A stretch of 64,000 nucleotides of DNA from contig NZ_CP074572.1 of the NCBI RefSeq assembly GCF_018394335.1, positions 124,001 through 188,000 on the forward strand. Reading direction: 5' to 3'. Numbering within the stretch: position 1 is the first letter of the stretch; each line of letters begins with the position of its first letter. The position numbers and the translations under genes were made by a program. This stretch comes from Shewanella dokdonensis (GTDB taxonomy: Bacteria; Pseudomonadota; Gammaproteobacteria; Enterobacterales; Shewanellaceae). Shown here piece by piece: positions 51,640 to 60,621 of this stretch. The notes under the pieces are model-generated. The model was not told the origin of the DNA. It searched no databases and saw only the letters and a list, made by a program, of their open reading frames with translations.

Positions 51640-52077
51640 ATGCGAGTTTGTGGTGTTGAATTAAAAGGCAGCGAAGCTGTCATCTGTTTGCTGAGCTATA
51701 AAGGTGACAGCTATAACGTCCCTGAATGCCGTCGTCACTCATTCACCTTGACAGATCCGGCAGATCTGGAAGCCATTCGTGAATTTCACTTTGCCTTTCA
51801 CAAGCTGCTGGAAGACTATCAGGTGGATGAAGTGGTGCTGATCGCCCGCCACTACAAAGGCAAGTTTGCCGGCAGTGCGGTTAGCTTTAAGTTGGAAAGC
51901 GCTATCCAGTTAGGAAAAACGCCGGTCACCATGCTCACCCCACAAGTCATCCGAGACCAAAACAAACGTAATCCGCCGCTGGTAGACTTTGCCGCTTTGG
52001 AACTGCGTAAATTCCAGCAGCTAGCGTTTGAAGCCGCCTATGCCTATCTAACCCAGAAGCGTTTTGCCAAAGACTGA
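51640..52077 (+). CDS. DUF3010 family protein
   Basis: Conserved protein of unknown function, 145 aa, widespread in marine gammaproteobacteria. The N-terminus MRVCGVELKGSEAVICLLSY and the block ARHYKGKFAGSAVSFKLESAIQL are characteristic. No signal peptide or membrane segment is seen. Its stop overlaps the next start by one base (TGATGG), so the two are probably co-translated. Confidence 0.85.
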   Translation: MRVCGVELKGSEAVICLLSYKGDSYNVPECRRHSFTLTDPADLEAIREFHFAFHKLLEDYQVDEVVLIARHYKGKFAGSAVSFKLESAIQLGKTPVTMLTPQVIRDQNKRNPPLVDFAALELRKFQQLAFEAAYAYLTQKRFAKD

Positions 52078-52589
52078 TGGCTATCGATTATCTGGCCCAT
52101 TACAGCGATGAGGTGCGCGCCAAAGTCTCGGCGTTGCACCAGCAGGGCCAGCTTGCGCAGTTTTTGTTAAAACGCCATCCCGAAATACATCAAATCCGCG
52201 CTGATCGTGCGCTCTATGACTTCACTATTGCCTTAAAAAATCGCTATCTACGGCAGTCTGCACCATTGGCAAAAGTTTGTTTCGACGACAAAATCACCTT
52301 GAGCCATCAAGCATTAGGTCTGCATACATACGCCGCCAGACGCCAAGGTAATAAAGTCAAAACCAAAAATGAAATCCGTATCTCTTCCCGGCTAAAACAG
52401 GTACCAGAAGCCTTTCTGCGAATGCTGGTCGTGCATGAATTGGCGCATTTAAAAGAGAAAGAACATAACAAAGCCTTCTATCAACTCTGCTGCCACATGG
52501 AGCCAGATTACCACCAGCTGGAATTTGAATTACGGCTGTATCTGATGCTGGCAGATGCCGGACTCGATCCATACCTGACTGCGTCATAA
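52077..52589 (+). CDS. YgjP-like zinc metallopeptidase
   Basis: M48/WLM-like protein of 170 aa with the metal site HELAHLKEKEHNKAFYQLCCHMEPDY. The HExxH pair and the third His are in the typical YgjP spacing. The sequence before it (RISSRLKQVPEAFLRMLVVHE) also fits the family. It has no signal peptide, so it is cytosolic. The substrate is unknown. Its start overlaps the stop of the DUF3010 gene. Confidence 0.85.
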   Translation: MAIDYLAHYSDEVRAKVSALHQQGQLAQFLLKRHPEIHQIRADRALYDFTIALKNRYLRQSAPLAKVCFDDKITLSHQALGLHTYAARRQGNKVKTKNEIRISSRLKQVPEAFLRMLVVHELAHLKEKEHNKAFYQLCCHMEPDYHQLEFELRLYLMLADAGLDPYLTAS

Positions 52590-52696
52590 CCGCGATGGCC
52601 GTTAACCCTACTGCGGCCGCAGCTAATATTCTCTAGCGCCAGCAATAACAAAGGCCACCAATGAGGCAGCCTTGTTGGACAATCGATCGGTGCCGC

Positions 52697-53983
52697 TCAA
52701 CCAAGATTCATCATATGTTTACGGGAAGCCACCAGTTGTTCAAACGAATGTTTCTCGCTCCCCGCCAGATGTCCGGCCATAGGGATTTTTGCAGTCATAG
52801 GATTGACGGCATGACCATTGATATGAAATTCGTAATGCAAGTGCGGCCCGGTAATGCGCCCGGTGGCGCCTGACAAGGCAATAACATCGCCACGGCTGAC
52901 ACGCTGACCTTTGTGCACCAGCGCTTTTGACAGATGCAGATAACGGGTGGTGTATTTGCTATCGTGCTCAATCACTATGTATTTACCGGCATAAGGATGA
53001 TTCGTCACCAAGGTGACCACACCATCCCCGGTGGCAACCACTTTGGTGCCAACAGGTGTCGCGAAGTCAGTGCCGTTATGGGGAGCGATACGGCCAGTGA
53101 CCGGATGGTGCCGATGTGGGTTAAAAGCAGAACTGACACGATATTGTTTCAATAACGGAAAACGTTGGAAGGCTCGCACCAGACTCTGGCCGTTCTCGTC
53201 ATAAAAGTTGCCATCACTGTTCTGGAACGCCGTAACATGGCTACGCCCCATATTGATGCTGACACCGAGGATACGGCTGACGCCGGTAGATTCCCCAGCC
53301 ACATACTGATCATTGAGTAAAACAGAGAAACTGTCACCCGCCCGTAAATCCCGAGCAAAATTCAGCTTATCTTTCAGCAGCATTTCAACCCGCTGGATTT
53401 CTGCAGCACTCAAACCGACTTTTTCGGCAGAACGATAAAACGACCCCTGAATACCACCGCTGATTATCCGATCTTGCCAATCACCTGGAATATTGATCTC
53501 ATTGACTTCATAGCCACCTTCCGGGTAACGACTAAACACCACTTGGCGCGCAGCGTTAAAGTACAACTCCAATTTGCTGAGATTACCTTGCTCATCCTGC
53601 CAGAAACTGATGCGGTTACCGGGCATCAGGGTATCCAATGCCAGCACGTCCAGATCGGCTTCCAGCACTTTATACATGGTTTGTTGATCCACACCCGCTT
53701 TAGCAAACAAGGCGCTCAAGGTATCGCCAGGTTCAATGGTGCGCACAAAGGAAGGATGCTTGATTAAGGGGGCAGTGATCGGTGCGGGCTGCGTCAGAAT
53801 GGATTCCACATCCAACGACAAGGGCACACGTTGTGGACTAAATTCCTGACTGGATGGCCATAAAATAGTCGCACCGATTAACAAACCGCCAGCCAACAAT
53901 AAGGTTTTATGAATAGAAGGAAGCGCCTGCAAACGCATCACCGGGTTAAAATTCAACCATGAGATTTTCTCTGTTTGCAACAC
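52697..53983 (-). CDS. M23 peptidoglycan endopeptidase (MepM-like)
   Basis: Periplasmic murein hydrolase, 428 aa. A membrane anchor lies near residues 25-45. A LysM-like region follows (TIEPGDTLSALFAKAGVDQQTMYKVL), then the M23 domain with HNGTDFATPVGTKV and the terminal HLHYEFHINGHAVNP motif. The family cuts D-Ala-mDAP cross-links to let the wall expand. It is monocistronic; the frame is intact. Confidence 0.88.
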   Translation of the reverse strand: MLQTEKISWLNFNPVMRLQALPSIHKTLLLAGGLLIGATILWPSSQEFSPQRVPLSLDVESILTQPAPITAPLIKHPSFVRTIEPGDTLSALFAKAGVDQQTMYKVLEADLDVLALDTLMPGNRISFWQDEQGNLSKLELYFNAARQVVFSRYPEGGYEVNEINIPGDWQDRIISGGIQGSFYRSAEKVGLSAAEIQRVEMLLKDKLNFARDLRAGDSFSVLLNDQYVAGESTGVSRILGVSINMGRSHVTAFQNSDGNFYDENGQSLVRAFQRFPLLKQYRVSSAFNPHRHHPVTGRIAPHNGTDFATPVGTKVVATGDGVVTLVTNHPYAGKYIVIEHDSKYTTRYLHLSKALVHKGQRVSRGDVIALSGATGRITGPHLHYEFHINGHAVNPMTAKIPMAGHLAGSEKHSFEQLVASRKHMMNLG

Positions 53984-54124
53984 TACTCTCCTGCATTACC
54001 GCCAATAAAAGCCCCTAAAACATAAGGGAAACGCCAAAGTTATATCAAAAAAATGCCAGGATACAAGCGCTACGTGTTACCTATGTCACATTAGATACAA
54101 ATTTCGCCGGTTTTGTACGACATC

Positions 54125-57100
54125 TCACGGTGTAACCACATAAATATGACTGCCGCGCGCCTGCTTATGCACATCGACTCGCGTCAGTAGCTGCTCCTTC
54201 ATTTCGGTTACGTGGGAGATCACTCCAATCATGCGCCCGGCTGACTGCAAATCAGTGAGTGTCCGAATCGCTAGCTCGAGCGAATCCTGATCTAAGCTAC
54301 CAAAGCCTTCGTCGATAAACAGCGTATCGAGTTTGATACCACCGGCATACGCTTGCACCACATTGCTCAGGCCAAGCGCTAATGACAGCGCCGCCATAAA
54401 ACTCTCACCGCCACTTAAGGTAGCCACCGGGCGGACTTTGCCGCTGTAGGCGTCTTCCACTTCTAAATCTAGCCCAGAAGCACGATTACCTTTGGCGCGC
54501 TCCTCTTTACGCAGTAACCGATAACGCCCCTTACTCATGCGCGCCAAGCGTTCAGAGGCTTCCAGCAGCACATCATCGAGCAATACGCTCAGCACAAAGC
54601 GCTGCAAACTGAGTTTGCTTTGGTTGTTGCCGTTAGCAACATCCGCCAAAGTGCCTATCACTGCAAATTGCTGCTCTAATGCGGCTAACGCTTTGGCATC
54701 GTTGGCGAGCTTTTGCTGGCAGTTAGTGAGGTTACTCAAACGGCTATTGAGTTGTTGATACTGTTCATCTGCCAGCTGTAGCTGTTGCTGTTGCTGCTCG
54801 ACCACGGTGGTTAACGCGGCCAGCTCCGGTGCCACTGCGTCTTTAAGTTTTTGCGTCAACGCGTCAAGTTGCCCTGCTAATGCATGGCATTGCTGCTGCC
54901 ACTGTTCGATTTGCTGCGTTAACTGTTGTTGCAACTGCGGCTCACGTTGTGCCGCCACTAATGCATTAACGTCACTAAATCCCGCCTGTTGCAACGCACT
55001 ATCAAGTTCTTGCTGCGCTTGCTCGCGGTATTGGGTTGTTTGGCGTAACTGCTGCTGACGCTCGCTCAGCGCGCTTTGAGCTTGTGCCAACTGTGACGCC
55101 GCAGCTTGCTGCGTCTGCTGCAATTGCTGTATTTGTTGCTGTAATGCAGCTTGCTGTTGCTGTAACGCTTGCTGTTGCTCAGTTAACTGCGCCAGCGCCG
55201 CGTCCGCCGCCAAATGCTGCAATTGCTCTGGCAGACGCCGTTGAATTTCAATCAGTGCCCCCTGCAAGCTGCTGCTGCGACGTTGCTGCTCCGCCAATTG
55301 CTGCTGTACGCTGTTAAGCTGTTGTCGTTGCACCTCCAACTGCTGCTCTAGGTTCGCCAGCTGCTGTTGCTGCTTATTCAGCTGTTGTGCCGCCTGCTGC
55401 GCGCTGACTAACTGCTGCTGCGTTTGTGTCAACGCCTGTTGCCATTCCGTCACGGGCAGCGCGGCGCTACTGTCGGCATTTAGGGCAGTGAACAACGGCG
55501 TAAGCTGCTTATCAATCGCGCTGATCTGCTCTCGTAAACTGCGATAATCGCTGCGCAGCTGCTCGCACTTGCGGCGCTCAGCCTCAAGCTGTTGCTGCGC
55601 GCTTTCAAGCTGCTGCTCTGACGGAATAGCGACTTCACTGTGCGCGGGATTAGGATGCTCCGCACTGCCACACACGGGGCACGGCGTATTAGGCCCAAGT
55701 TGTTGCGCCAATAATGCCGCCTGCCCCTGATACCATTGCATACGCAACACAGTGAGTTGCTGCTCGGCGGCATCAAATTGCGCCTTAGCCTGTTTACCCT
55801 GCTGTGCCTTGTGCTCCAGCTGTTGCGCCAATTTTTGCTGCTGTCGCTGTAACTCCTGAATTTGTCGCCCTTGGTCGCATTGCCGCTCTAACTGATACTG
55901 CTGGGTTTGCAGTTCCGCTTGGCGATTCGCTTGCAGCTGTAATTCGCCAATGGTGTGCGCTAACTGGGTTTTGTGCGTTTGGAGCTGCTGCAGTTGATGC
56001 TCAGCGGCTTGCTGGGCGTTTGCCGCCTGCTGCTGTTGCTGATTAGCGTCATTAAGTTGCTGTTGCTGCTGATAATAGTTTTGTAGCAATGGTTGCAGTT
56101 GCTGAGCTTGCTGCAACTCACTGCGACTGTGTTGCAGCTGCTGATCTAACTCAGCGATGCCCGCGGCTTGCTTATCAGCCTGCTGTTTTTGCGTGGTGGC
56201 GTGGGTGAGTTGTTGCTCAGCCGCGTACAGTGCTTGCTGCTGGCTGGTGAGTTCTTGGCTGCGCTGTTGCTGCTGGCGATACACCGGTAGCACTTGCTGT
56301 GCTAATTGCGCCAATGACAACTGTTGCTTTAAAGCATCGATGTCCGCTTTACGCGCTTGCTGCTCGGCTAAGCTGGCGGCTAGCCGTGTTTTTTCGGCCA
56401 ATTCACCACTGAGTTGTTTGCCCTGCTCTAGCTGTTTGCTGGCTTGCTCTAGCGCTACGTTGGCTTGCTGTTTTTGCGCTTTGGCTTGTTCAAATTGCGG
56501 AGTCAGTTCGCTGATAGCGAGCGCCAGCGCTTCGGTTGACTCAACGCCCGCCGCTTCTAAAATGCCAAGGCGCTTCTGTTCTAGATCGTGCGCATCTTTA
56601 CGGATAGTCGCCGCTTGCTGCTTTAAACGCTCTTCAATGCGGCTGTAGATATTGGTTTGAAATAGCTGACTAAAAATCTTCTCGCGCGCTTTTGAGTCTG
56701 CCAGCAATAACTCACGAAACTTACCTTGGGGTAACACCATCACTTGGCGGAATTGATCGACATCCAAGCCGGTTAACGACTCGATCATCTGGGTCGCTTC
56801 GGTCACTTTACTGGCAACCAGAATTTCGCTGCGGCCATCATCGTACAGTCGCTGTAGCTCCGCCTCGCCGCTTTGGTTGGTAAATCCATCGCCACGCGCC
56901 TTTGGCCGCTGCTGATCTGGCACACGTTTGATCAAGTAACGTCGTTCGCCCAAGGTAAATTCGAGGCTCACTTCCGTTAGCAAATTGTCATCGGCGTAAT
57001 CGCAGCGCATTTGCGGTGCTTCACGTTCGTTACCGGTGGTTTTGCCGTAGAGCGCAAAACAGATGGCGTCTAAAATACTGGTTTTACCGGCACCGGTCGG

Positions 57101-57205
57101 GCCGTTGATCAAGAACAGTGGGTTATCACCCAAACGGCGAAAATCGATAGTTTGGCTATCGGCAAATGGGCCAAAGGCGCTCATGGTCAATACTAGCGGT
57201 TTCAT
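54125..57205 (-). CDS. sbcC: SbcC nuclease subunit (SMC-like ATPase)
   Basis: DNA repair ATPase that works with SbcD on DNA ends and hairpins; 1026 aa. The Walker A motif is GPTGAGKTSILDAICFALYG at the N-terminus. Two long coiled coils, very rich in glutamine, flank the zinc hook CPVCGSAEHP. The signature LSGGESFMAALSLALGLSNV and Walker B TLFIDEGFGSLD are at the C-terminus. Its ATG overlaps the sbcD stop as ATGA. Glutamine codons make the plus strand look repetitive. Confidence 0.95.
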   Translation of the reverse strand: MKPLVLTMSAFGPFADSQTIDFRRLGDNPLFLINGPTGAGKTSILDAICFALYGKTTGNEREAPQMRCDYADDNLLTEVSLEFTLGERRYLIKRVPDQQRPKARGDGFTNQSGEAELQRLYDDGRSEILVASKVTEATQMIESLTGLDVDQFRQVMVLPQGKFRELLLADSKAREKIFSQLFQTNIYSRIEERLKQQAATIRKDAHDLEQKRLGILEAAGVESTEALALAISELTPQFEQAKAQKQQANVALEQASKQLEQGKQLSGELAEKTRLAASLAEQQARKADIDALKQQLSLAQLAQQVLPVYRQQQQRSQELTSQQQALYAAEQQLTHATTQKQQADKQAAGIAELDQQLQHSRSELQQAQQLQPLLQNYYQQQQQLNDANQQQQQAANAQQAAEHQLQQLQTHKTQLAHTIGELQLQANRQAELQTQQYQLERQCDQGRQIQELQRQQQKLAQQLEHKAQQGKQAKAQFDAAEQQLTVLRMQWYQGQAALLAQQLGPNTPCPVCGSAEHPNPAHSEVAIPSEQQLESAQQQLEAERRKCEQLRSDYRSLREQISAIDKQLTPLFTALNADSSAALPVTEWQQALTQTQQQLVSAQQAAQQLNKQQQQLANLEQQLEVQRQQLNSVQQQLAEQQRRSSSLQGALIEIQRRLPEQLQHLAADAALAQLTEQQQALQQQQAALQQQIQQLQQTQQAAASQLAQAQSALSERQQQLRQTTQYREQAQQELDSALQQAGFSDVNALVAAQREPQLQQQLTQQIEQWQQQCHALAGQLDALTQKLKDAVAPELAALTTVVEQQQQQLQLADEQYQQLNSRLSNLTNCQQKLANDAKALAALEQQFAVIGTLADVANGNNQSKLSLQRFVLSVLLDDVLLEASERLARMSKGRYRLLRKEERAKGNRASGLDLEVEDAYSGKVRPVATLSGGESFMAALSLALGLSNVVQAYAGGIKLDTLFIDEGFGSLDQDSLELAIRTLTDLQSAGRMIGVISHVTEMKEQLLTRVDVHKQARGSHIYVVTP

Positions 57206-58346
57206 GCGTCTTCTCCCTGGTGCAGTTCATCCAGCAACTGGTGCAGATGTTGCTGCTGCGCGGCAGATAAGGGTTCCCCGCCACTTGCTCAAAGAAATCG
57301 CTGAACATCTCCAGTTCACCTTTTTTGATGCGGTCGCGGCCGATGTCACCAGTTTGCTGCTGCGCCATTAAGCCGGTGCGTTCAAGGTGCAACACGTTAG
57401 GATAGGCGCTACGCAGTTTGCCCATCGGGTCGAGCAGCGCGTGCGTGTCACTTAAGCGCACCATCAAGTAATCATCGGCGTGCGGGTCATCTTTCGCCTG
57501 CAGCAGTAAGTCGGCCAGATTGCCCTCTATAATGCGCACATCGCGGCCAGTGCTGATTGGCAGTAGTTCGATGCTCGGCGCGCTATCGCCGTTTAATTCT
57601 ACTAAGGTGACCGATTTTTTCTGGGTGGCTTCACTAAAAGAGTATTTCAGTGGTGAGCCGCTGTAGCGCACATGCTCAACACCGCGATATTGCGGCCCAT
57701 GCAGATGCCCAAGCGCGACATAATCAAACGGCGCAAATAACGCTGGCGAAATATGGTCAGCACCACCGACACTCAGTGGCCGCTCTGATTCAGACTCAGT
57801 GCTACCGTCCAAAAAGCAGTGGGCCACCACCACTTTGGGCAAGTTTTCGCTGTCATGCTGCGTCACTTGCTCAAGTAGCGCCTGCATCGCCAACTCATGG
57901 CTGTTAATGGAGTCATCTTCTAATGCATGACGCACCACCGCCGGTTCGGCGTAAGAAATGGGATAAAACCACGCATCAGATTGTTTGCCATGCAGTTTTA
58001 TCGGCGTCAGTGGCAAGCTTAAACTGCCCACCATATGCAAACCACTGCTGCGCATCTGCTTGGCGGCGAAGCCTAAACGCTCAGCACTATCGTGGTTGCC
58101 CGAGGTAATCAGCACTTGGATTTGATGTTTACCAATCAGCTCATCCAAAAACTCGGACAGCAATGTCACCGTACTGGCAGGCGGAATGGCGCGATCGTAA
58201 ATGTCGCCCGCAATAATCAATGCGTCTACTTGATGTTCGACGGCTAATGCGGCGATTTGCGCCAGCGCGATGCGCTGTTGCTCCAATAGCGATTCACCAT
58301 GCAGTTGCCGTCCGAGATGCCAGTCAGAAGTATGGATAAATTTCAT
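57202..58346 (-). CDS. sbcD: SbcD nuclease subunit (frameshifted near 3' end)
   Basis: Metallophosphoesterase nuclease, about 381 aa. Metal ligands are in HTSDWHLGR, IAGDIYDR, ITSGNHDSAERL, VVAHCF and ALGHLHGPQ. The four-C run at 57276-57279 breaks the frame; one base restores EQVAGEPLSAAQQQHLHQLL and a normal end. The stop then overlaps sbcC, as expected for the operon. The open frame to 57156 is an artefact. Confidence 0.94.
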
Positions 58347-58382
58347 CAGCCATTCCTGTTACTTAAAACCTAATGGCACACT

Positions 58383-59158
58383 TCAAAACATCCCGATATG
58401 GTACTGTTCTGCCAGCAATTTAAGACTCATTGCCAGAGACATAGTCACCACCAGCGGACGAATGATTTTAGTGCCTTGCGTCAGCACCAGACGCGAGCCA
58501 AGAGTTGCGCCTAATGCCTGTCCTGCAAGCATAATAAGCCCCAGCAACCACACAACATTGCCGCCCACTGCAAAAAACAGCAGAGATGAGATATTAGTGG
58601 CGAAATTCAGCACCTTAGCATGTGCCGTAGCTTTGGCTATACCAAAACCGGCCAGGGCAACAAACCCTAAAGCAAAAAAGCTACCGGTTCCTGGGCCAAA
58701 AAAACCGTCATAGACACCAATTCCTAAGGCTACGGTAAAGGCAAAAACCGTGGGGGTTAATATCCGGGCGCGGTCACTATCGGCAATTTTCTTGGAAAAT
58801 AAAAAATAACCACCAATGGCCAGGATCAGAAATGGCAATACCATTTTCAGAATATTGGCATCGATCATCTGTACTAAGGTGGTGCCAAGTGCCGCGCCCA
58901 CCAGTGCACAAATGATCGCAAGCTTCATTTCACTGAGTTTCACCATGCCTTTGCGGACAAAATATACGCTGGCAAAAAACTGCCGCCGCAGGCCTGTAAT
59001 TTGTTGGTCGCCAGTGCGGCTGCGGGCGATAAGCCAACCCACATCAGCGCAGGAATGGTCAACAACCCACCGCCACCCGCGATTGAATCAATAAAACCGG
59101 CGACTAACGCCACTAAAAATAAAATTAACGCCAATTGCAGGGTAAATTCGATTTCCAT
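58383..59158 (-). CDS. TSUP-family sulfite/sulfonate exporter-like protein (frameshifted here)
   Basis: Polytopic inner membrane protein, about 258 aa with about eight membrane segments. The pattern [37 protein letters not shown] and the later [14 protein letters not shown] are the duplicated TauE/SafE motifs. The six-A run at 58974-58979 breaks the frame; a seventh gives [15 protein letters not shown]. The substrate is unknown; the family moves sulfur compounds. Confidence 0.87.
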
Positions 59159-59235
59159 CTTGAGTTGTTGTCAGTATCAGGCAAGACCGTTATTAGACGG
59201 TGTTTCGCAGTAAAAGGCAAAGGGAACGACCACAT

Positions 59236-59259
59236 AAAAAAGCCACCGATGTGGTGGCT
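59236..59259 (-). terminator. Terminator after rraB
   Basis: Stem AGCCACC/GGTGGCT with a 5-nt loop; on the minus strand it is followed by TTTTT. It lies 19 nt after the corrected rraB stop. Confidence 0.75.
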
Positions 59260-59277
59260 CTTATGACGCTAGACAGC

Positions 59278-59669
59278 TCAATGGTGGCAATGCTCGTCGC
59301 ATTCATGCTCATCGTCATCATCGGCGAATTCGTCACCATCCTGATGCTGCATAACCCCCAGCCATCGGTCATGCCATCAAATTCTGCTGCGAAATCATTT
59401 AATTCTGTTTCTTTCGCAACAATCGCGTCGTATTCCGGTACCATTTCTACCGAAACAATCACTTCCCACTTTTCAATTTCATCATTGAAATTGAGCTCAA
59501 CATCATCGCTGTGGCCTGCGGCAGTTAAGTCTTCCAGTGCCGATTCAGCATCACGCTGATCTTCAAACACCAGGAAAAAATCTACCGCCATCGCACGGCT
59601 CAAATCCATGCCGGAATCGCTCATTGCTTGCAGCATTTGGCCATTATCATCATCAGGGAATTGCATCAT
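59278..59669 (-). CDS. rraB: Ribonuclease E regulator RraB (frameshifted here)
   Basis: Small protein inhibitor of RNase E, about 130 aa. The RraB domain is seen in MAVDFFLVFEDQRDAESALEDLTAAG and EKWEVIVSVEMVPEYDAIV. The five-C run at 59355-59359 breaks the frame; one base added gives GWGVMQHQDGDEFADDDDE and a C-terminal tail rich in Asp, His and Cys ending CDEHCHH. I start at the paired ATGs near 59669, a few bases after the S4 gene. A terminator follows. Confidence 0.85.
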
Positions 59670-59679
59670 TAATCCTCGT

Positions 59680-59910
59680 TCAGGCCGCAGCCACAACTTT
59701 TACCTGCTGGCCCTGGTATGACACCAGATCGCCGACCAGCAGTTTTTTGCGCTTTCGGGTTTCTATTTCGCCGTTAACGGTTACTAGACCTTCGGCGATG
59801 ACATGTTTAGCTTCAGCGCCGTCCGCGCTTAGGCCTTCCGCTTTCAGCAGTTTATAAAGCTCAATAAACGCTTCATCCGCTCTGAGGGAAAATTCAGATA
59901 TTTGTGACAC
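59680..59910 (-). CDS. S4-domain RNA-binding protein (YbcJ-like)
   Basis: Small S4-fold protein of about 76 aa: FIELYKLLKAEGLSADGAEAKHVIAEGLVTVNGEIETRKRKKLLVGD. It matches YbcJ in length and motif order, so a role in RNA binding is likely. I use the GTG at 59910 with AAGG before it, because the open frame to 59961 adds an atypical hydrophobic leader. It is just upstream of rraB in the same direction. Confidence 0.82.
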   Translation of the reverse strand: MSQISEFSLRADEAFIELYKLLKAEGLSADGAEAKHVIAEGLVTVNGEIETRKRKKLLVGDLVSYQGQQVKVVAAA

Positions 59911-59970
59911 TGGGGTTGCCTTATCAGAAAAACTGCCGCCGATTATAGCAATGGTGAGCATCGGCCGTCA

Positions 59971-60522
59971 CTACGATTGCGCAGTGACCACACAATCCTC
60001 AGCCAATAAGCCAAAATGGCATTCATCCAGCCATTCACCAAAAATGCGGTGGTTATGGCGTAGCAAACCTTCCTGCCTAAAGCCACACTTTTGCAAAACC
60101 TTCGCGGATGCCAGATTGGCCGCGACACAACGGGCAACAAATTTATGCACATCCAGTTGCCCAATTGCCCACTGCAACATTAATTGTAATGCTGCTGTAG
60201 CGTAACCTTTTCCCTGTTGTCCTTGGGCCATCAAATAACCGACTTCCCACTGTTGAAGTGTTTCTTCGATCAAGCAAATGCCCATAAGCCCAAGGAAATC
60301 ACCCGATGTGGATTCCACCACCAATGAAATCCACTCGCCACAGCCAGCGCTCAGGCCTTTACTACGTTGCTTGAAGCGTTCCCATAACACCGCTTCAGTA
60401 TCAACTTCGCGAATATATTGGTTAAGTTGTTGATCCTGATTGAGTCTTAAAAAGGCTGGCCAATCCGACTCGACCATAAAACGCAGACTAACGCGCTCAT
60501 TTAATGCTATTGCAGATGACAA
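59971..60522 (-). CDS. GNAT acetyltransferase (RimJ/RimL-like)
   Basis: N-acetyltransferase of 183 aa in the RimJ/RimL/SpeG-like group. Typical segments are ERVSLRFMVESDWPAFLRL, GICLIEETLQQWEVGYLM, GQGKGYATAALQLML (acetyl-CoA loop) and ARCVAANLASAKVLQKCGFRQEGLLRHN. The acceptor is unknown. It precedes the S4 and rraB genes in the same direction. Confidence 0.85.
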   Translation of the reverse strand: MSSAIALNERVSLRFMVESDWPAFLRLNQDQQLNQYIREVDTEAVLWERFKQRSKGLSAGCGEWISLVVESTSGDFLGLMGICLIEETLQQWEVGYLMAQGQQGKGYATAALQLMLQWAIGQLDVHKFVARCVAANLASAKVLQKCGFRQEGLLRHNHRIFGEWLDECHFGLLAEDCVVTAQS

Positions 60523-60621
60523 TAGTTAACTCTCCCACTAGACCAAATTACCGACAAATAGCATCAATTCCGCTATGAGTAAACGGCGAGAAACCTGCCG
60601 CCAAATGGCGGCTATATCCAC

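Noticed and set aside
54400..56700. Repeat-rich plus-strand ORFs with many Cys and Ala codons
   Set aside because: They are antisense shadows of the glutamine-rich coiled coils of SbcC.
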